DNA from: Weissella uvarum
Lineage (GTDB): Bacteria > Bacillota > Bacilli > Lactobacillales > Lactobacillaceae
Reading direction: 5' to 3'
DNA length: 64,000 bases
Assembly: GCF_016908785.1 (NCBI RefSeq)
Contig: NZ_JAFBEO010000001.1
Span: 62,001-126,000 of the forward strand
Shown here: piece after piece, positions 1 through 8,143 of the stretch
How positions within the stretch are numbered: the first letter of the stretch is position 1
How the letters are laid out: every line of letters starts with the position of its first letter
Made by a program: the position numbers and the translations under genes
The notes under the pieces: generated by a model
What the model saw: the letters and a program-made list of their open reading frames with translations, nothing else
What the model was told of the DNA's origin: nothing
The model's database searches: none

Positions 1-592
1 GAAAAGCCTGTGGTTTGATAGTCGGCCAAGGCATCTCTAAGTCTGGCATCAAAGGTTTACGTAACGGTAAATTCAGTTGTACTGGACCAGCTGGTGCAGT
101 CACACTTTGATGAACTAAGTGTTGAACCTCGTAATCAAGATAAGCTAAAGCATCTGGGCTCTCACTTTGTAACGTTAGCGTCACGGCATTCTTAACGTTG
201 CCACCATATAACCCAGTTTGCGCAATCGTTTGTGGTGCGCCAATGTGCTGTAACTCTTCAGGCCGATCGGTTGTTAAAGCTAACAACGGCACATGTGAAA
301 CCGCTGCTTCAGCAATGGCGGGGGCATAATTAGCCGTCGCTGTCCCTGATGTTGCCAACAAGGCCACTGGTTCTTGGCTAGTTTTAGCAATTCCCAGCCC
401 TAAGAAGCCTGCATCACGCTCATCTAGCGCAACATGTAACTGAAAATCGTCTACAATATGTTGGCTAAATTCAGCCAATAGCAAAGCAATTGGCGTTGTG
501 CGCGAACCTGGTGATACGACGACATGCCGCACGCCTTGTTCATACAGTCCTAATATTAAATGTTTAATTTGTTCTGTTAAATTCTGATTCAT
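1..592 (-). CDS. menD: MenD N-terminal part (partial, cut by window edge)
   Basis: 2-succinyl-5-enolpyruvyl-6-hydroxy-3-cyclohexene-1-carboxylate synthase, a thiamine-diphosphate enzyme of menaquinone synthesis that uses the isochorismate made by the neighbouring menF. Reading the minus strand from the ATG at 592 gives an open frame to the window edge. It begins MNQNLTEQIKHLI and contains HVVVSPGSRTTPIALLL, a Glu in LDERDAGF and LLATSGTATANYAPA, which are the standard N-terminal ThDP-enzyme motifs of MenD. Its start overlaps the menF stop by four bases (ATGA), indicating translational coupling. Only about 197 residues of a protein usually near 550 are present, because the rest lies outside the window. 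Confidence 0.93.
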   Translation of the reverse strand, partial: MNQNLTEQIKHLILGLYEQGVRHVVVSPGSRTTPIALLLAEFSQHIVDDFQLHVALDERDAGFLGLGIAKTSQEPVALLATSGTATANYAPAIAEAAVSHVPLLALTTDRPEELQHIGAPQTIAQTGLYGGNVKNAVTLTLQSESPDALAYLDYEVQHLVHQSVTAPAGPVQLNLPLRKPLMPDLEMPWPTIKPQAF

Positions 593-1707
593 TGTTGTGC
601 CTCAATTAATTCTTTCATTGGCGTCATTTTCAATTGGATTTCCTGAGCTTCTTGTGCCAAATCTGAATCAGGTAGAATCCCTGCCCCAGCAAACAAATGC
701 ACCTCAGTGCCCTTTTGCCACATCGACCGAATCCCCACAACAAATTCACCCATACCATTTGGTTCTAAATAACCAATTGGGGCCGCAAATAGTCCGCGCG
801 GTTGTGCTTCAACCGATTTAATCACTGCTTGCGCCCAATCTTTTGGAAAACCTCCTAGTGCAGGCGTAGGATGCAAACGTTCCAATAACTCTGGTAATGA
901 CGTGTTTTCAGCTAACTCACCTTGAATTGGTGTGTATAAATGCTGAATTTGTGGTGTTTTCAAAAGGGTCGGCTCTTTGTCATAATGTAGCGTCGCCAAA
1001 TCAGACAAAACATTAGCAATTGTATCAACAACCACTGCATGCTCTGTTCGATTTTTGGGGTCATGCCACAGTTGGCTCGCCAAGGCTGCATCCTTTGCTT
1101 GATTTTCTCCACGTTTAATTGATCCAGCCACTGCAGCCGTTTCAAAATGTTGTCCCGCTAAACGAACTAAACGTTCAGGAGTTGCAGAAATAAAGGCTTC
1201 ATCACCACGTTTTAAAACAAAGTGATAACTATTAGGCTGTTTAACTTGCAAATCAGCAATCAATTGACCCAAATCCAAGGGATGTGCTAATTGCAGTGTT
1301 GTTTGCATCCCTAAGACTACTTTTTCTTTATCCACTTCACGTTGCAAGGTTGTAAGCGTTGGAGTCATTCGATCAACCCAGTCAACTTCTTGATCTTCTT
1401 TTAAGACCGCATTAGACTGCAAAGGCGTTTGCACCGAATCATTTGGCACCTGCCTTAAATCAACAGTTTCTGCTGGAGCGAAAAAATAGCCATTCATCAA
1501 TACCGAGTCCTGTTTTTGTTCATCAAAGGGGACTCCGCCAAACACAAGCTGCGTTTGCTGGGCTAACCAATTTGCTAACTCACTTGGTTGCTGCCAGTTC
1601 TTCAATTCATCAGCTACACCAAACCCAGCTAGCTGGGTCTGCTTATCAGCTGATGCAAAATAAACAGCTTGGTCGGCCTCATTAAATTTTTTCATCCATG
1701 CTTGCAT
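589..1707 (-). CDS. menF: isochorismate synthase MenF
   Basis: Converts chorismate to isochorismate, the entry step of menaquinone synthesis. It is a 372-residue chorismate-binding enzyme. The C-terminal two thirds carry the family signatures: a HPTPALGG segment, then GGFPKDWA, QPRGLFAAPIGY and GEFVVGIRSMW. The N-terminus is shorter than in many MenF proteins (often about 450 residues) but begins with the recognisable ASADKQTQLAGFG strand, so only a leading segment is missing. The start at 1707 has GGAAAAG eight bases upstream; a second Met four codons later is possible. It overlaps the end of the upstream helicase gene by 26 bases and the start of menD by four, so the three are probably cotranscribed. 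Confidence 0.92.
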   Translation of the reverse strand: MQAWMKKFNEADQAVYFASADKQTQLAGFGVADELKNWQQPSELANWLAQQTQLVFGGVPFDEQKQDSVLMNGYFFAPAETVDLRQVPNDSVQTPLQSNAVLKEDQEVDWVDRMTPTLTTLQREVDKEKVVLGMQTTLQLAHPLDLGQLIADLQVKQPNSYHFVLKRGDEAFISATPERLVRLAGQHFETAAVAGSIKRGENQAKDAALASQLWHDPKNRTEHAVVVDTIANVLSDLATLHYDKEPTLLKTPQIQHLYTPIQGELAENTSLPELLERLHPTPALGGFPKDWAQAVIKSVEAQPRGLFAAPIGYLEPNGMGEFVVGIRSMWQKGTEVHLFAGAGILPDSDLAQEAQEIQLKMTPMKELIEAQQ

Positions 1708-2920
1708 TTTTTCTTTTCCAATCTGCTTGTAACGTTGTTAAAGCTTGTCTTAATTCATCGTCAGCTGCCGTGAGGTATAACCCCTCAATCCCTCGGGTCA
1801 TTAGGATACTAGCGGCATGTAACATTACGTCAGACTGCATTTGAGCAATCTCACCAGCCTTTTGTAAGTGCGGCGACTTTTTATAGATTTCACGATGGGT
1901 AACTTCATCTGTATCAATCCACATCCGTTGCTGCTTTTTATCATATTTAAAGGGTGGCCCTAAAATCACACCAGCATAATTTAAGTCAAAACCTTGGACC
2001 GTATAAATTGAACCAACTTCATTAATTGACTCAGGTCGCTCAGCCCAAGGCGTTTTTTGTGGATCATACTCGTCCCAAGGTAAACAGAAATCATCCATAT
2101 AAACAGCATGATCTCCATTTCCTAGCCGTTTAAACCCACTCGTTGCCATGACTCGTGACAATCCGACTTCAGCATTGCGTTGCTTAATTGCTTCATATAA
2201 ATCAGCTGCACGATCATAAATTCTTAAATCATAAGCACCCAAATCTTCCGGTAAAGGTCGCAATTCACCGCGTCCAAGCGCAGCCAGCCAGTCCAACACT
2301 GCTTGATTAGCATGCACTCGATACTGTAAATCTAACTCAAAATTCTGTACTGTAGCAGATGCTGTTACTCGATCCAACAAAGCTGGGCTCCAAAAAGCCT
2401 TTGATTGCATCACTTGTTCAAAATCAAAGACGACAATGACCACTTTCGCAATTTTCATTAATTCGCTTAATTGGTTATCGCCATAAAACTTAATATAAGG
2501 TTCCGGCTTAGATAGTAATAAATGGCCTTCATCGACGACAATCGCATCATAGCGCTGCCCAGTTTTATGGGCTTGGTTAATAATTGAAGTTGGCCGCTGA
2601 TAATCTTTTTTCTTTAAATTTGGTTGTTGTGCCGCTAACTCTTGATATACTTTTAACAACTCAGGATGGTTGACCGTAAAAACATTTTTAGTGTCTGCAT
2701 AGGGCCCCGTTTGGGTTCTAGCACCATGCTGCAAACGTTTAAATAATTCAGTTAAAATAACACTTTTCCCTGTCCCGGCTGCACCTCGAATAACTCCAAC
2801 CGCCACAGGCCCCTCATCATACAAATGATCTTGAATAAAGGCTTCAATCGCATTTAACTGTTTTTCTTGTTGTGTAGTTAATTTTTCGACATTAAATTTT
2901 TCAATTGATGAATTTTCCAT
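1682..2920 (-). CDS. Schlafen group-3-like (DUF2075) helicase-domain protein
   Basis: A 412-residue P-loop protein of the DUF2075 family, now described as a Schlafen group-3-like DNA/RNA helicase domain. Walker A is GAAGTGKS at residues 46-53 and Walker B is IVVDEGH at 127-133. Further helicase motifs are LDLQYRV, TVQGFDLNYAG and ILMTRGIEGLYL. No nuclease domain is fused. I start it at 2920 because upstream codons of the open frame are not coding-like and a sigma-A promoter sits directly before this ATG. The substrate and cellular role are unknown. It lies upstream of and overlaps menF, but no link to menaquinone synthesis is implied. A longer relative with an added GIY-YIG domain occurs at 56970-58718. 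Confidence 0.8.
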   Translation of the reverse strand: MENSSIEKFNVEKLTTQQEKQLNAIEAFIQDHLYDEGPVAVGVIRGAAGTGKSVILTELFKRLQHGARTQTGPYADTKNVFTVNHPELLKVYQELAAQQPNLKKKDYQRPTSIINQAHKTGQRYDAIVVDEGHLLLSKPEPYIKFYGDNQLSELMKIAKVVIVVFDFEQVMQSKAFWSPALLDRVTASATVQNFELDLQYRVHANQAVLDWLAALGRGELRPLPEDLGAYDLRIYDRAADLYEAIKQRNAEVGLSRVMATSGFKRLGNGDHAVYMDDFCLPWDEYDPQKTPWAERPESINEVGSIYTVQGFDLNYAGVILGPPFKYDKKQQRMWIDTDEVTHREIYKKSPHLQKAGEIAQMQSDVMLHAASILMTRGIEGLYLTAADDELRQALTTLQADWKRKNASMDEKI

Positions 2921-2926
2921 GCACCC

Positions 2927-2954
2927 ATTATACACCGTCAAAACCGCTTCGCAA
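2927..2954 (-). promoter_or_regulatory. sigma-A promoter abutting a start codon (possible leaderless transcript)
   Basis: On the minus strand a -35 box TTGCGA (2949-2954) lies 16 bases from a perfect TATAAT (2927-2932). Only GGGTGC separates TATAAT from the ATG at 2920. Normal spacing would place the transcription start on or beside that ATG, and no Shine-Dalgarno sequence is present. A transcript starting further upstream cannot be excluded. Confidence 0.55.
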
Positions 2955-2985
2955 TCAGTCTTTTCAAGCAACCCTGATAACAAAA

Positions 2986-3012
2986 TTAGCACTCTAACAA
3001 ATAAAGTGCTAA
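2986..3012 (+). promoter_or_regulatory. CIRCE element (HrcA operator) upstream of hsp20
   Basis: TTAGCACTC, nine bases, AAGTGCTAA. The first arm and the spacing match the CIRCE consensus TTAGCACTC-N9-GAGTGCTAA, and the second arm differs at one base. HrcA binds CIRCE to repress heat-shock genes. It lies upstream of the hsp20 promoter and between that gene and the divergent helicase gene, so it could affect both. Confidence 0.85.
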
Positions 3013-3029
3013 AAATTTGCTCAAAACCC

Positions 3030-3060
3030 TTGCATTTATTTTTAAAGGGTGTAATATAAT
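3030..3060 (+). promoter_or_regulatory. probable hsp20 promoter
   Basis: A perfect TATAAT at 3055-3060 stands about 90 bases before the hsp20 ATG. The best -35 candidate, TTGCAT at 3030-3035, gives a long 19-base spacer, so the -35 assignment is uncertain. Confidence 0.5.
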
Positions 3061-3153
3061 AGATGTAAGCAAGGAAGGGCAATAAAGAAAAGCCTTAAGA
3101 ACTTTGTTTATAAAATAAAAATGATAAAAAAATGATAAAGAGAGGTATTTACC

Positions 3154-3561
3154 ATGAGTAACGAAGTACGGACATATAGCGATTTGAACCATTTGATTGA
3201 CCAAATTTCACGCGGATTCTTCAATGAAGGAACAACACCTGCTGTTCTCGGAACTGATGTAACCGAAGCTGATGACAAGTACATTGTTCATGTAAATGTA
3301 CCTGGTGTTAATAAAGACGATATCAACATGAGCTACCATGACGGTGTATTAAACATCGATGCAAAATATGATCACTTTGAGGATCACTCAGATGAAGATA
3401 CACATGTTTTGCTAAGTGAGCGTTCAGAAGGATCAGCACATCGCAGCTTTAACTTAGCTGGGGTTGACGAGAACAAGATTAGCGCTTCACTTGATAACGG
3501 TGTTCTAACTATTGAACTTCCAAAGGTTCAAGAAGCAGATCACAAGATTTCAATCGACTAA
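3154..3561 (+). CDS. small heat shock protein, Hsp20 family
   Basis: ATP-independent holdase chaperone that binds unfolding proteins, and in lactic acid bacteria also membranes, under heat, acid or alcohol stress. It has 135 residues, typical for the family. An alpha-crystallin domain spans about residues 38-130, with the VNVPGVNKDDI segment and the C-terminal beta strands GVLTIELPK. A C-terminal K-I-S-I tail resembles the usual I-x-I oligomerisation motif. AGAGAGG lies upstream of the ATG. It is monocistronic, flanked by a CIRCE element upstream and a strong terminator downstream, which points to HrcA control. Confidence 0.95.
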   Translation: MSNEVRTYSDLNHLIDQISRGFFNEGTTPAVLGTDVTEADDKYIVHVNVPGVNKDDINMSYHDGVLNIDAKYDHFEDHSDEDTHVLLSERSEGSAHRSFNLAGVDENKISASLDNGVLTIELPKVQEADHKISID

Positions 3562-3574
3562 TTTAAATAAAAAT

Positions 3575-3607
3575 AAAAGGCAGAGCCGGTCGGCTCTGCC
3601 TTTTTTG
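3575..3607. terminator. bidirectional terminator between hsp20 and ndk
   Basis: A GC-rich inverted repeat (AAAGGCAGAGCCG, short loop, CGGCTCTGCCTTT) has a T-run on the hsp20 side and an A-run on the other. It can therefore stop both convergent genes. Confidence 0.92.
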
Positions 3608-3611
3608 TGTC

Positions 3612-4046
3612 CTAATTGTTAAAGTCAGAACCAAACCAAATTTTAATTTCACGCTCGGCCGCCTCAGGGCTATCAGAACTGTGCACCACATTACGCAATT
3701 TTTCATCAGCATATTCACGACCAAAGTCACCGCGAATCGTACCAAAGGCTGCTTCAGATGGATTTGTTGCTCCCGCCATGCGTCGGAATACTGAAATAAT
3801 TTGGACTCCACTTGCAACAATCGCCACAATTGGCCCTTCTTGCATGTATGATTTCATTTCAGGATAAAATGGCTTATCGACTTTGTCAGCATAATGTTGC
3901 GCCAACAACTCATCAGTTTCTTGAGTTACCTTCAAAGCATCAATTCGGTAGCCTTTCTTTTCCAAACGGGTAATAATCTCCCCAATATGTCCTTGACTAA
4001 CACCATCTGGCTTAATCAAAATCAAGGTTTGTTGCGCATCCATCAT
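3612..4046 (-). CDS. ndk: nucleoside-diphosphate kinase
   Basis: Transfers the gamma phosphate of ATP to nucleoside diphosphates through a phosphohistidine, balancing NTP and dNTP pools. It has 144 residues, the usual length. Visible motifs are LIKPDG (residues 10-15) and the catalytic His122 in NVVHSSDS, where most homologues read HGSDS, a Gly-to-Ser change beside the active His. Two adjacent ATGs are possible starts; GGAGG lies six bases before the first and nine before the second. The gene stands alone, convergent with hsp20. Confidence 0.95.
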   Translation of the reverse strand: MMDAQQTLILIKPDGVSQGHIGEIITRLEKKGYRIDALKVTQETDELLAQHYADKVDKPFYPEMKSYMQEGPIVAIVASGVQIISVFRRMAGATNPSEAAFGTIRGDFGREYADEKLRNVVHSSDSPEAAEREIKIWFGSDFNN

Positions 4047-4092
4047 CCACTACCTCCATATAATTGTATATTTACAAGCTTTATTATACCTG

Positions 4093-5118
4093 CTAAATTG
4101 ACAATTTCCCAGTAATTAACGCCAAAAATACGATTAAAATTAAAGCGCTTACACAAAACGCATGCCACCGCCATTTGTTAAACATGATTGAAAAAAATTC
4201 ACGCATATAACCATACCAAATTTTTTTCCGCGCCGTATGTACCACCACACTCTGAGTAGTTAAGCCAAATCGATCAGCAAAGATTGCAGCCCGAAACGCA
4301 TGATAATCACTGGTAACAAAAACCCCTTGCTGTATTGGAACTTCAAGTTTTTTCAGTAATTCCTGTGTATACTGAAAATTTTCATATGTATTCCGCGACT
4401 GATTTTCACAATAAATACGCTCGTCAGCAATACCATCTTGGCGAGCATATTGCTGCATCGCCGAACTTTCGCTCACTTGCCCAGGTCCAGTTTTACCACC
4501 AGACATTACATACACTGGTTGATTTATTTGCCGCTCTCCGAAACTTAGTGCCAAATCAAGACGCTTTTTCAATGTTAAGGAAACTTGGTTGTCCTGTTCT
4601 AATAGCGCTCCGAGGACCAAAACATACGCAATTCGTTGATGACCAACCCTATTACGCCAACGATAATGTAAAAACGCGATGCCGAATGCACACCAAAAGA
4701 ATGCGACATAACCGATACATGCGGCCATCAACACAGTCAAATAAATTAGTGCCGGCCAGTGTAATTGTAAAAGTATCAAACTACTAAAACATAGCAAAAT
4801 AATCAACATGCCAACTAAAGTCACATTCACCCGACGATAGGCGCGAATATGGCGATACATCCAAGCTTGTTGGAGAATCAAATAGCCAAGCCAAAGGAAA
4901 CCACACCCACCTAGAATCCCGCCAATCGCGAGCACCCATAACCAAGCCTTTAACCAACCCGTAAAAGGCCAACTTTGCAATCCCAGCGTTATTAACAATA
5001 GACTGAGCAACATAACCAACAGGGGCCAAATACCATTTCCAAGGTTAATATGCCCTCGGCGTTGGTTAATCAGTAGCGCTAACAGAGCCACAAGTTCGAA
5101 ACTAGCTATTATTAACAT
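4093..5118 (-). CDS. YdcF-like DUF218 membrane protein
   Basis: An integral membrane protein of about 341 residues. The N-terminal half holds several hydrophobic helices. The C-terminal DUF218 (ElyC/SanA/YdcF) domain begins near VLVLGALLEQ and contains YVMSGGKTGPGQVSESSAM, ENQSRNTYEN and VTSDYHAFRAA. Family members have been linked to envelope and polysaccharide metabolism, but the reaction is not established. I use the ATG at 5118, which has GAGGG six bases upstream. It overlaps the end of the upstream hydrolase gene, so the two are probably translated together. Confidence 0.85.
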   Translation of the reverse strand: MLIIASFELVALLALLINQRRGHINLGNGIWPLLVMLLSLLLITLGLQSWPFTGWLKAWLWVLAIGGILGGCGFLWLGYLILQQAWMYRHIRAYRRVNVTLVGMLIILLCFSSLILLQLHWPALIYLTVLMAACIGYVAFFWCAFGIAFLHYRWRNRVGHQRIAYVLVLGALLEQDNQVSLTLKKRLDLALSFGERQINQPVYVMSGGKTGPGQVSESSAMQQYARQDGIADERIYCENQSRNTYENFQYTQELLKKLEVPIQQGVFVTSDYHAFRAAIFADRFGLTTQSVVVHTARKKIWYGYMREFFSIMFNKWRWHAFCVSALILIVFLALITGKLSI

Positions 5119-5662
5119 CAATTTCCCTCACAACCGCTTGGAGCGCTTGGGCTACAAGCGGTGCACGCCGTCCTACAAAATGCCCACCTGACGCTTTAAT
5201 CAATACATCTAAGCGCAAATTTTCCGCAATTTTCTGCGCCTGCATCCAAGGAACAACTGGATCATCCAAAGCCGTTAACACTAGCCCATTTCGAATCAAA
5301 CGGCGTAATTTATTAAAATCTAATTGATGCTGACTTAATGCCGGCGTTAATTCAGGATACACCGTTAAAGGTTGCGCAAACGCACCAACCATCAAAAGTG
5401 CATCTGGCCGAACCTCATTATCCATTATAAAACGCAAGCTATTATAACAACCAAAACTGTGAGCAATTAAACAAATGGATTGATTAACATCAATTGTCTG
5501 TTCTAATACTGTTTGCCAAACATTACTATCAGCCATTTGCGTCTTTGGAACATCAATAATCGTTACTGGCGAGCCAGTATTTTCTTTTATACCCCCCTTA
5601 AGCCACGCATACCATGCTGCGTCGGGGGTGCCCCCATATCCTGGCACAATGTAATAATGCAT
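5102..5662 (-). CDS. RBBP9/YdeN-like alpha/beta hydrolase
   Basis: Small serine hydrolase of 186 residues, about the length of the RBBP9/YdeN family. It starts MHYYIVPGYGG, the typical first strand and oxyanion region. The nucleophile Ser is in IAHSFGCY, the acid is likely Asp in ALDDPVVP, and the His is in SGGHFVG. The physiological substrate is unknown. The ATG at 5662 is preferred because GAGGTG lies seven bases upstream. Its 3' end overlaps the DUF218 gene, forming a two-gene unit. Confidence 0.87.
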   Translation of the reverse strand: MHYYIVPGYGGTPDAAWYAWLKGGIKENTGSPVTIIDVPKTQMADSNVWQTVLEQTIDVNQSICLIAHSFGCYNSLRFIMDNEVRPDALLMVGAFAQPLTVYPELTPALSQHQLDFNKLRRLIRNGLVLTALDDPVVPWMQAQKIAENLRLDVLIKASGGHFVGRRAPLVAQALQAVVREIDVNNS

Positions 5663-5775
5663 GTTAATCACCTCATTAAAATGACCTTTGTTAGCTTCCC
5701 TCACATTTTATCACTAAAATCAACTGCAATCATTATAATGATTGGTATAGTTATAAATGAAAGGGGATTAAATTA

Positions 5776-6980
5776 ATGGCAAATACAACTGACACAGTTT
5801 TCGTTATCTTATGCACCCTATTGGTCTGGACCATGACCGGGGGTCTCGCCCTCTTTTACGGTGGCCTTTCTAAAAAAAAGGACATTTCATCAATACCATG
5901 ATGATGGTGCTATTACCCTTAGGTTTCGCCAGTGTCATCTGGTACTTATTTGGCTTCACACTTTCGTTTAGCGGAAATGGCCTATTCTTCGGTAATTTTC
6001 ATCAGTTTTTATTCAATCATGTCAGTTTCATCCATAGCACACGGGGATTGCACATCCCAGATGCTGTTTTTGCAATGTTTCAAGGGATGTTTCCATTAAT
6101 CACGATGGGCATTATCGCCGGTTCCGTCATTGATCGAATCAACTTTAAAGCTTTTAACGTTTTTATCATCCTGTGGTTAATTGTCGTTTACTTCCCGCTG
6201 GCCCACATGACTTGGGGTGGTGGTTTATTACAACAACTTGGCGTGCTTGATTTCGCTGGTGGTGACGTGGTCCACATCGCCTCTGGTTTCACTGGCTTAG
6301 TTTTAGCGCTAGTGATTGGTTCACGTGAGCAGCCCACTTTAGCAACCGTGCATCACGCACCTTCGGTCACAATTGGTGCGATTCTACTTTGGCTTGGTTG
6401 GTTTGGCTTTAATGCTGGTTCTGCACTCGCCTTAAACGAATCTGCTCTAATCGCCCTATTTAATACAATTTTAGCCGGAGCACTCGGCTTTACCATTTGG
6501 CAAGCACTAGAATACTGGCAAAAACAAACACCAACATTATCTGGTAGCTTTACAGGCGCCCTAAGCGGTCTCGTATTAATTACACCCGGAGCCGGTTTCA
6601 TGACCCCTCAATCAGCCTTCTTAACAATTCTAATTGGCACCCCCATCCTTTACGGCCTCATCAAATTCACCAAACAACATTTTCAATATGATGATGCCTT
6701 AGATGCTTTCGGTGTCCACGGCCTAGGTGGCGTACTTGGTGGCTTAGCAACCGGTCTCTTCGCTAGTCCTCACCTTTCTGGTCATTTAGGCGCAATCTCC
6801 GGCAATTGGTCACTCTTACTAACACAGTTAGCAGGAATTAGTTTTACCATCTTACTCACGAGCAGTCTTAGCTATGTCTTAATTCGTTTAATTGGACATT
6901 GGATGCCATTAACTAGCCAACCTCAAAACAGTTCGCGTGATCAATACGAGCACCACCAAGATAGCTTTTCAGTTGAATAA
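5776..6980 (+). pseudogene. amt: ammonium transporter (Amt family), frame interrupted at an A8 tract
   Basis: Ammonium channel of the Amt/Rh family. The start at 5776 (RBS AAAGGGG) opens a first helix MANTTDTVFVILC...GGLALFYGGLSKK, the expected Amt beginning. The frame then ends at a TGA near 5901. The remaining 360 or so residues continue in another frame, which could be read alone from ATGs at 5898. The switch falls at eight A's (5872-5879), and a net change of one extra or two fewer A's would restore one protein of about 400 residues. The downstream part keeps DFAGGDVVHIASG and FGVHGLGG with both pore histidines. It may be a recent inactivation, a slippery programmed site or a sequencing error. 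No glnB-type partner is adjacent. Confidence 0.8.
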
Positions 6981-6981
6981 C

Positions 6982-7020
6982 AAAAAACCTGGATTCAAAT
7001 TAGAATCCAGGTTTTTGTTT
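6982..7020. terminator. bidirectional terminator between amt and folP
   Basis: A perfect 14-base inverted repeat (AAAAACCTGGATTC, six-base loop, GAATCCAGGTTTTT) serves both convergent genes. It overlaps the folP stop codon region. Confidence 0.9.
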
Positions 7021-8143
7021 AAGCTAAATAACTTTCATGAATATTATCGATCAAACGGCGCATTTGATCTGTTTCTTCAACATTATGCACCCGAATAATT
7101 TGATTGCCTTGCTCATACATGAGCGCTTCGGTCACAACGCTCATCATCACCCGGTCATCCTTCTCTAAATCAAGCAACTTTTTAAGGTAACTCTTATTAG
7201 AAACCGCCGCCATAACTGGCAATTGAAAATCATTCAATTGACTAATGCCATGAATCAAAGCTAAATCGTTATGCAAATTTCCCACCGTTGAAAAACCAAC
7301 ACCAGGGTCAAGTGCAACCCGATTAAGATCAATACCAGCCGCCTTAAATTGTTGCAATTGATCTCGGAACACAGCCATGACCGTGTCGTAAGTAATCGGT
7401 TCATCCATCAACCGTCGGTTCAACATACTGACCATGCCGACATTTGATTGGCGCATTAAATCAATTTTAACTGGGTCATCCACAAAACCATTAATGTCAT
7501 TAATAATTGACACACCAGCGTCCAAAGCCGCCTCCATAACCACCGGCTTATATGTATCAACTGCGATAACCGCCTCAGGAAATTCATTTTGAATCAATTT
7601 GATGTATGGCATGATTCGATCAATTTCAGCCTGACTTGAAATTTCAGTATAACCAGGACGTGTTGATTGGCCACCAACTTCAATGACATCAGCCCCGTGC
7701 GCTAAAATCTCAGCAACGTGTTCTCGAACCGCAATCTCATCAAAATACTGACCACCATCATAAAAAGAATCAGGTGTCGTATTCAAAATGGCATAAACCA
7801 ATCCTTTGGTGGTCAAATCAAAATGAAAATCTCCAGCTTGCCAAACAACCTGATGGGCTCGTTGAATTGAAGCTAGTGCCTGCGTTGCTGCGTCATCGAA
7901 TACTTTTGAAAATTCTGCTTCAAGCGCAGCCAATGCATTAAAATCTAAAATTGCTAAATTACGTTCATGGTCAGCAACATACACCACATTAAAGCGACGC
8001 AACACCGGCGCCAACTTTTGCTGCTCTTCAGGCGTTTCGGCCACAAAAGCAACGACAACGCTTCTTTGCCGCAAAGCTTGTTGAGTTAATAGTTGTTCAG
8101 CCGATGTTTGGGCCCTTTGCTTCGTTAATTCTGTAATTTTCAA
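7019..8143 (-). CDS. folP: dihydropteroate synthase
   Basis: Condenses 6-hydroxymethyl-dihydropterin pyrophosphate with p-aminobenzoate, and is the sulfonamide target. It has 374 residues; the catalytic TIM barrel occupies roughly 110-374 behind an N-terminal extension of about 100 residues. Visible motifs are AILNTTPDSF, GGQSTRPG (usually GGESTRPG), AVDTYK, INDINGF, DPGVGF and RVHNVEET. The normal SRK motif reads SNKSYL, so the Lys is kept but the Arg is Asn. It is the last gene of the folate operon and overlaps folC by four bases. Confidence 0.93.
   Translation of the reverse strand: MKITELTKQRAQTSAEQLLTQQALRQRSVVVAFVAETPEEQQKLAPVLRRFNVVYVADHERNLAILDFNALAALEAEFSKVFDDAATQALASIQRAHQVVWQAGDFHFDLTTKGLVYAILNTTPDSFYDGGQYFDEIAVREHVAEILAHGADVIEVGGQSTRPGYTEISSQAEIDRIMPYIKLIQNEFPEAVIAVDTYKPVVMEAALDAGVSIINDINGFVDDPVKIDLMRQSNVGMVSMLNRRLMDEPITYDTVMAVFRDQLQQFKAAGIDLNRVALDPGVGFSTVGNLHNDLALIHGISQLNDFQLPVMAAVSNKSYLKKLLDLEKDDRVMMSVVTEALMYEQGNQIIRVHNVEETDQMRRLIDNIHESYLA

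Noticed and set aside
2986-3204. A 72-codon minus-strand frame opposite the hsp20 start
   Set aside because: It covers the CIRCE element and hsp20 promoter and lacks an RBS.
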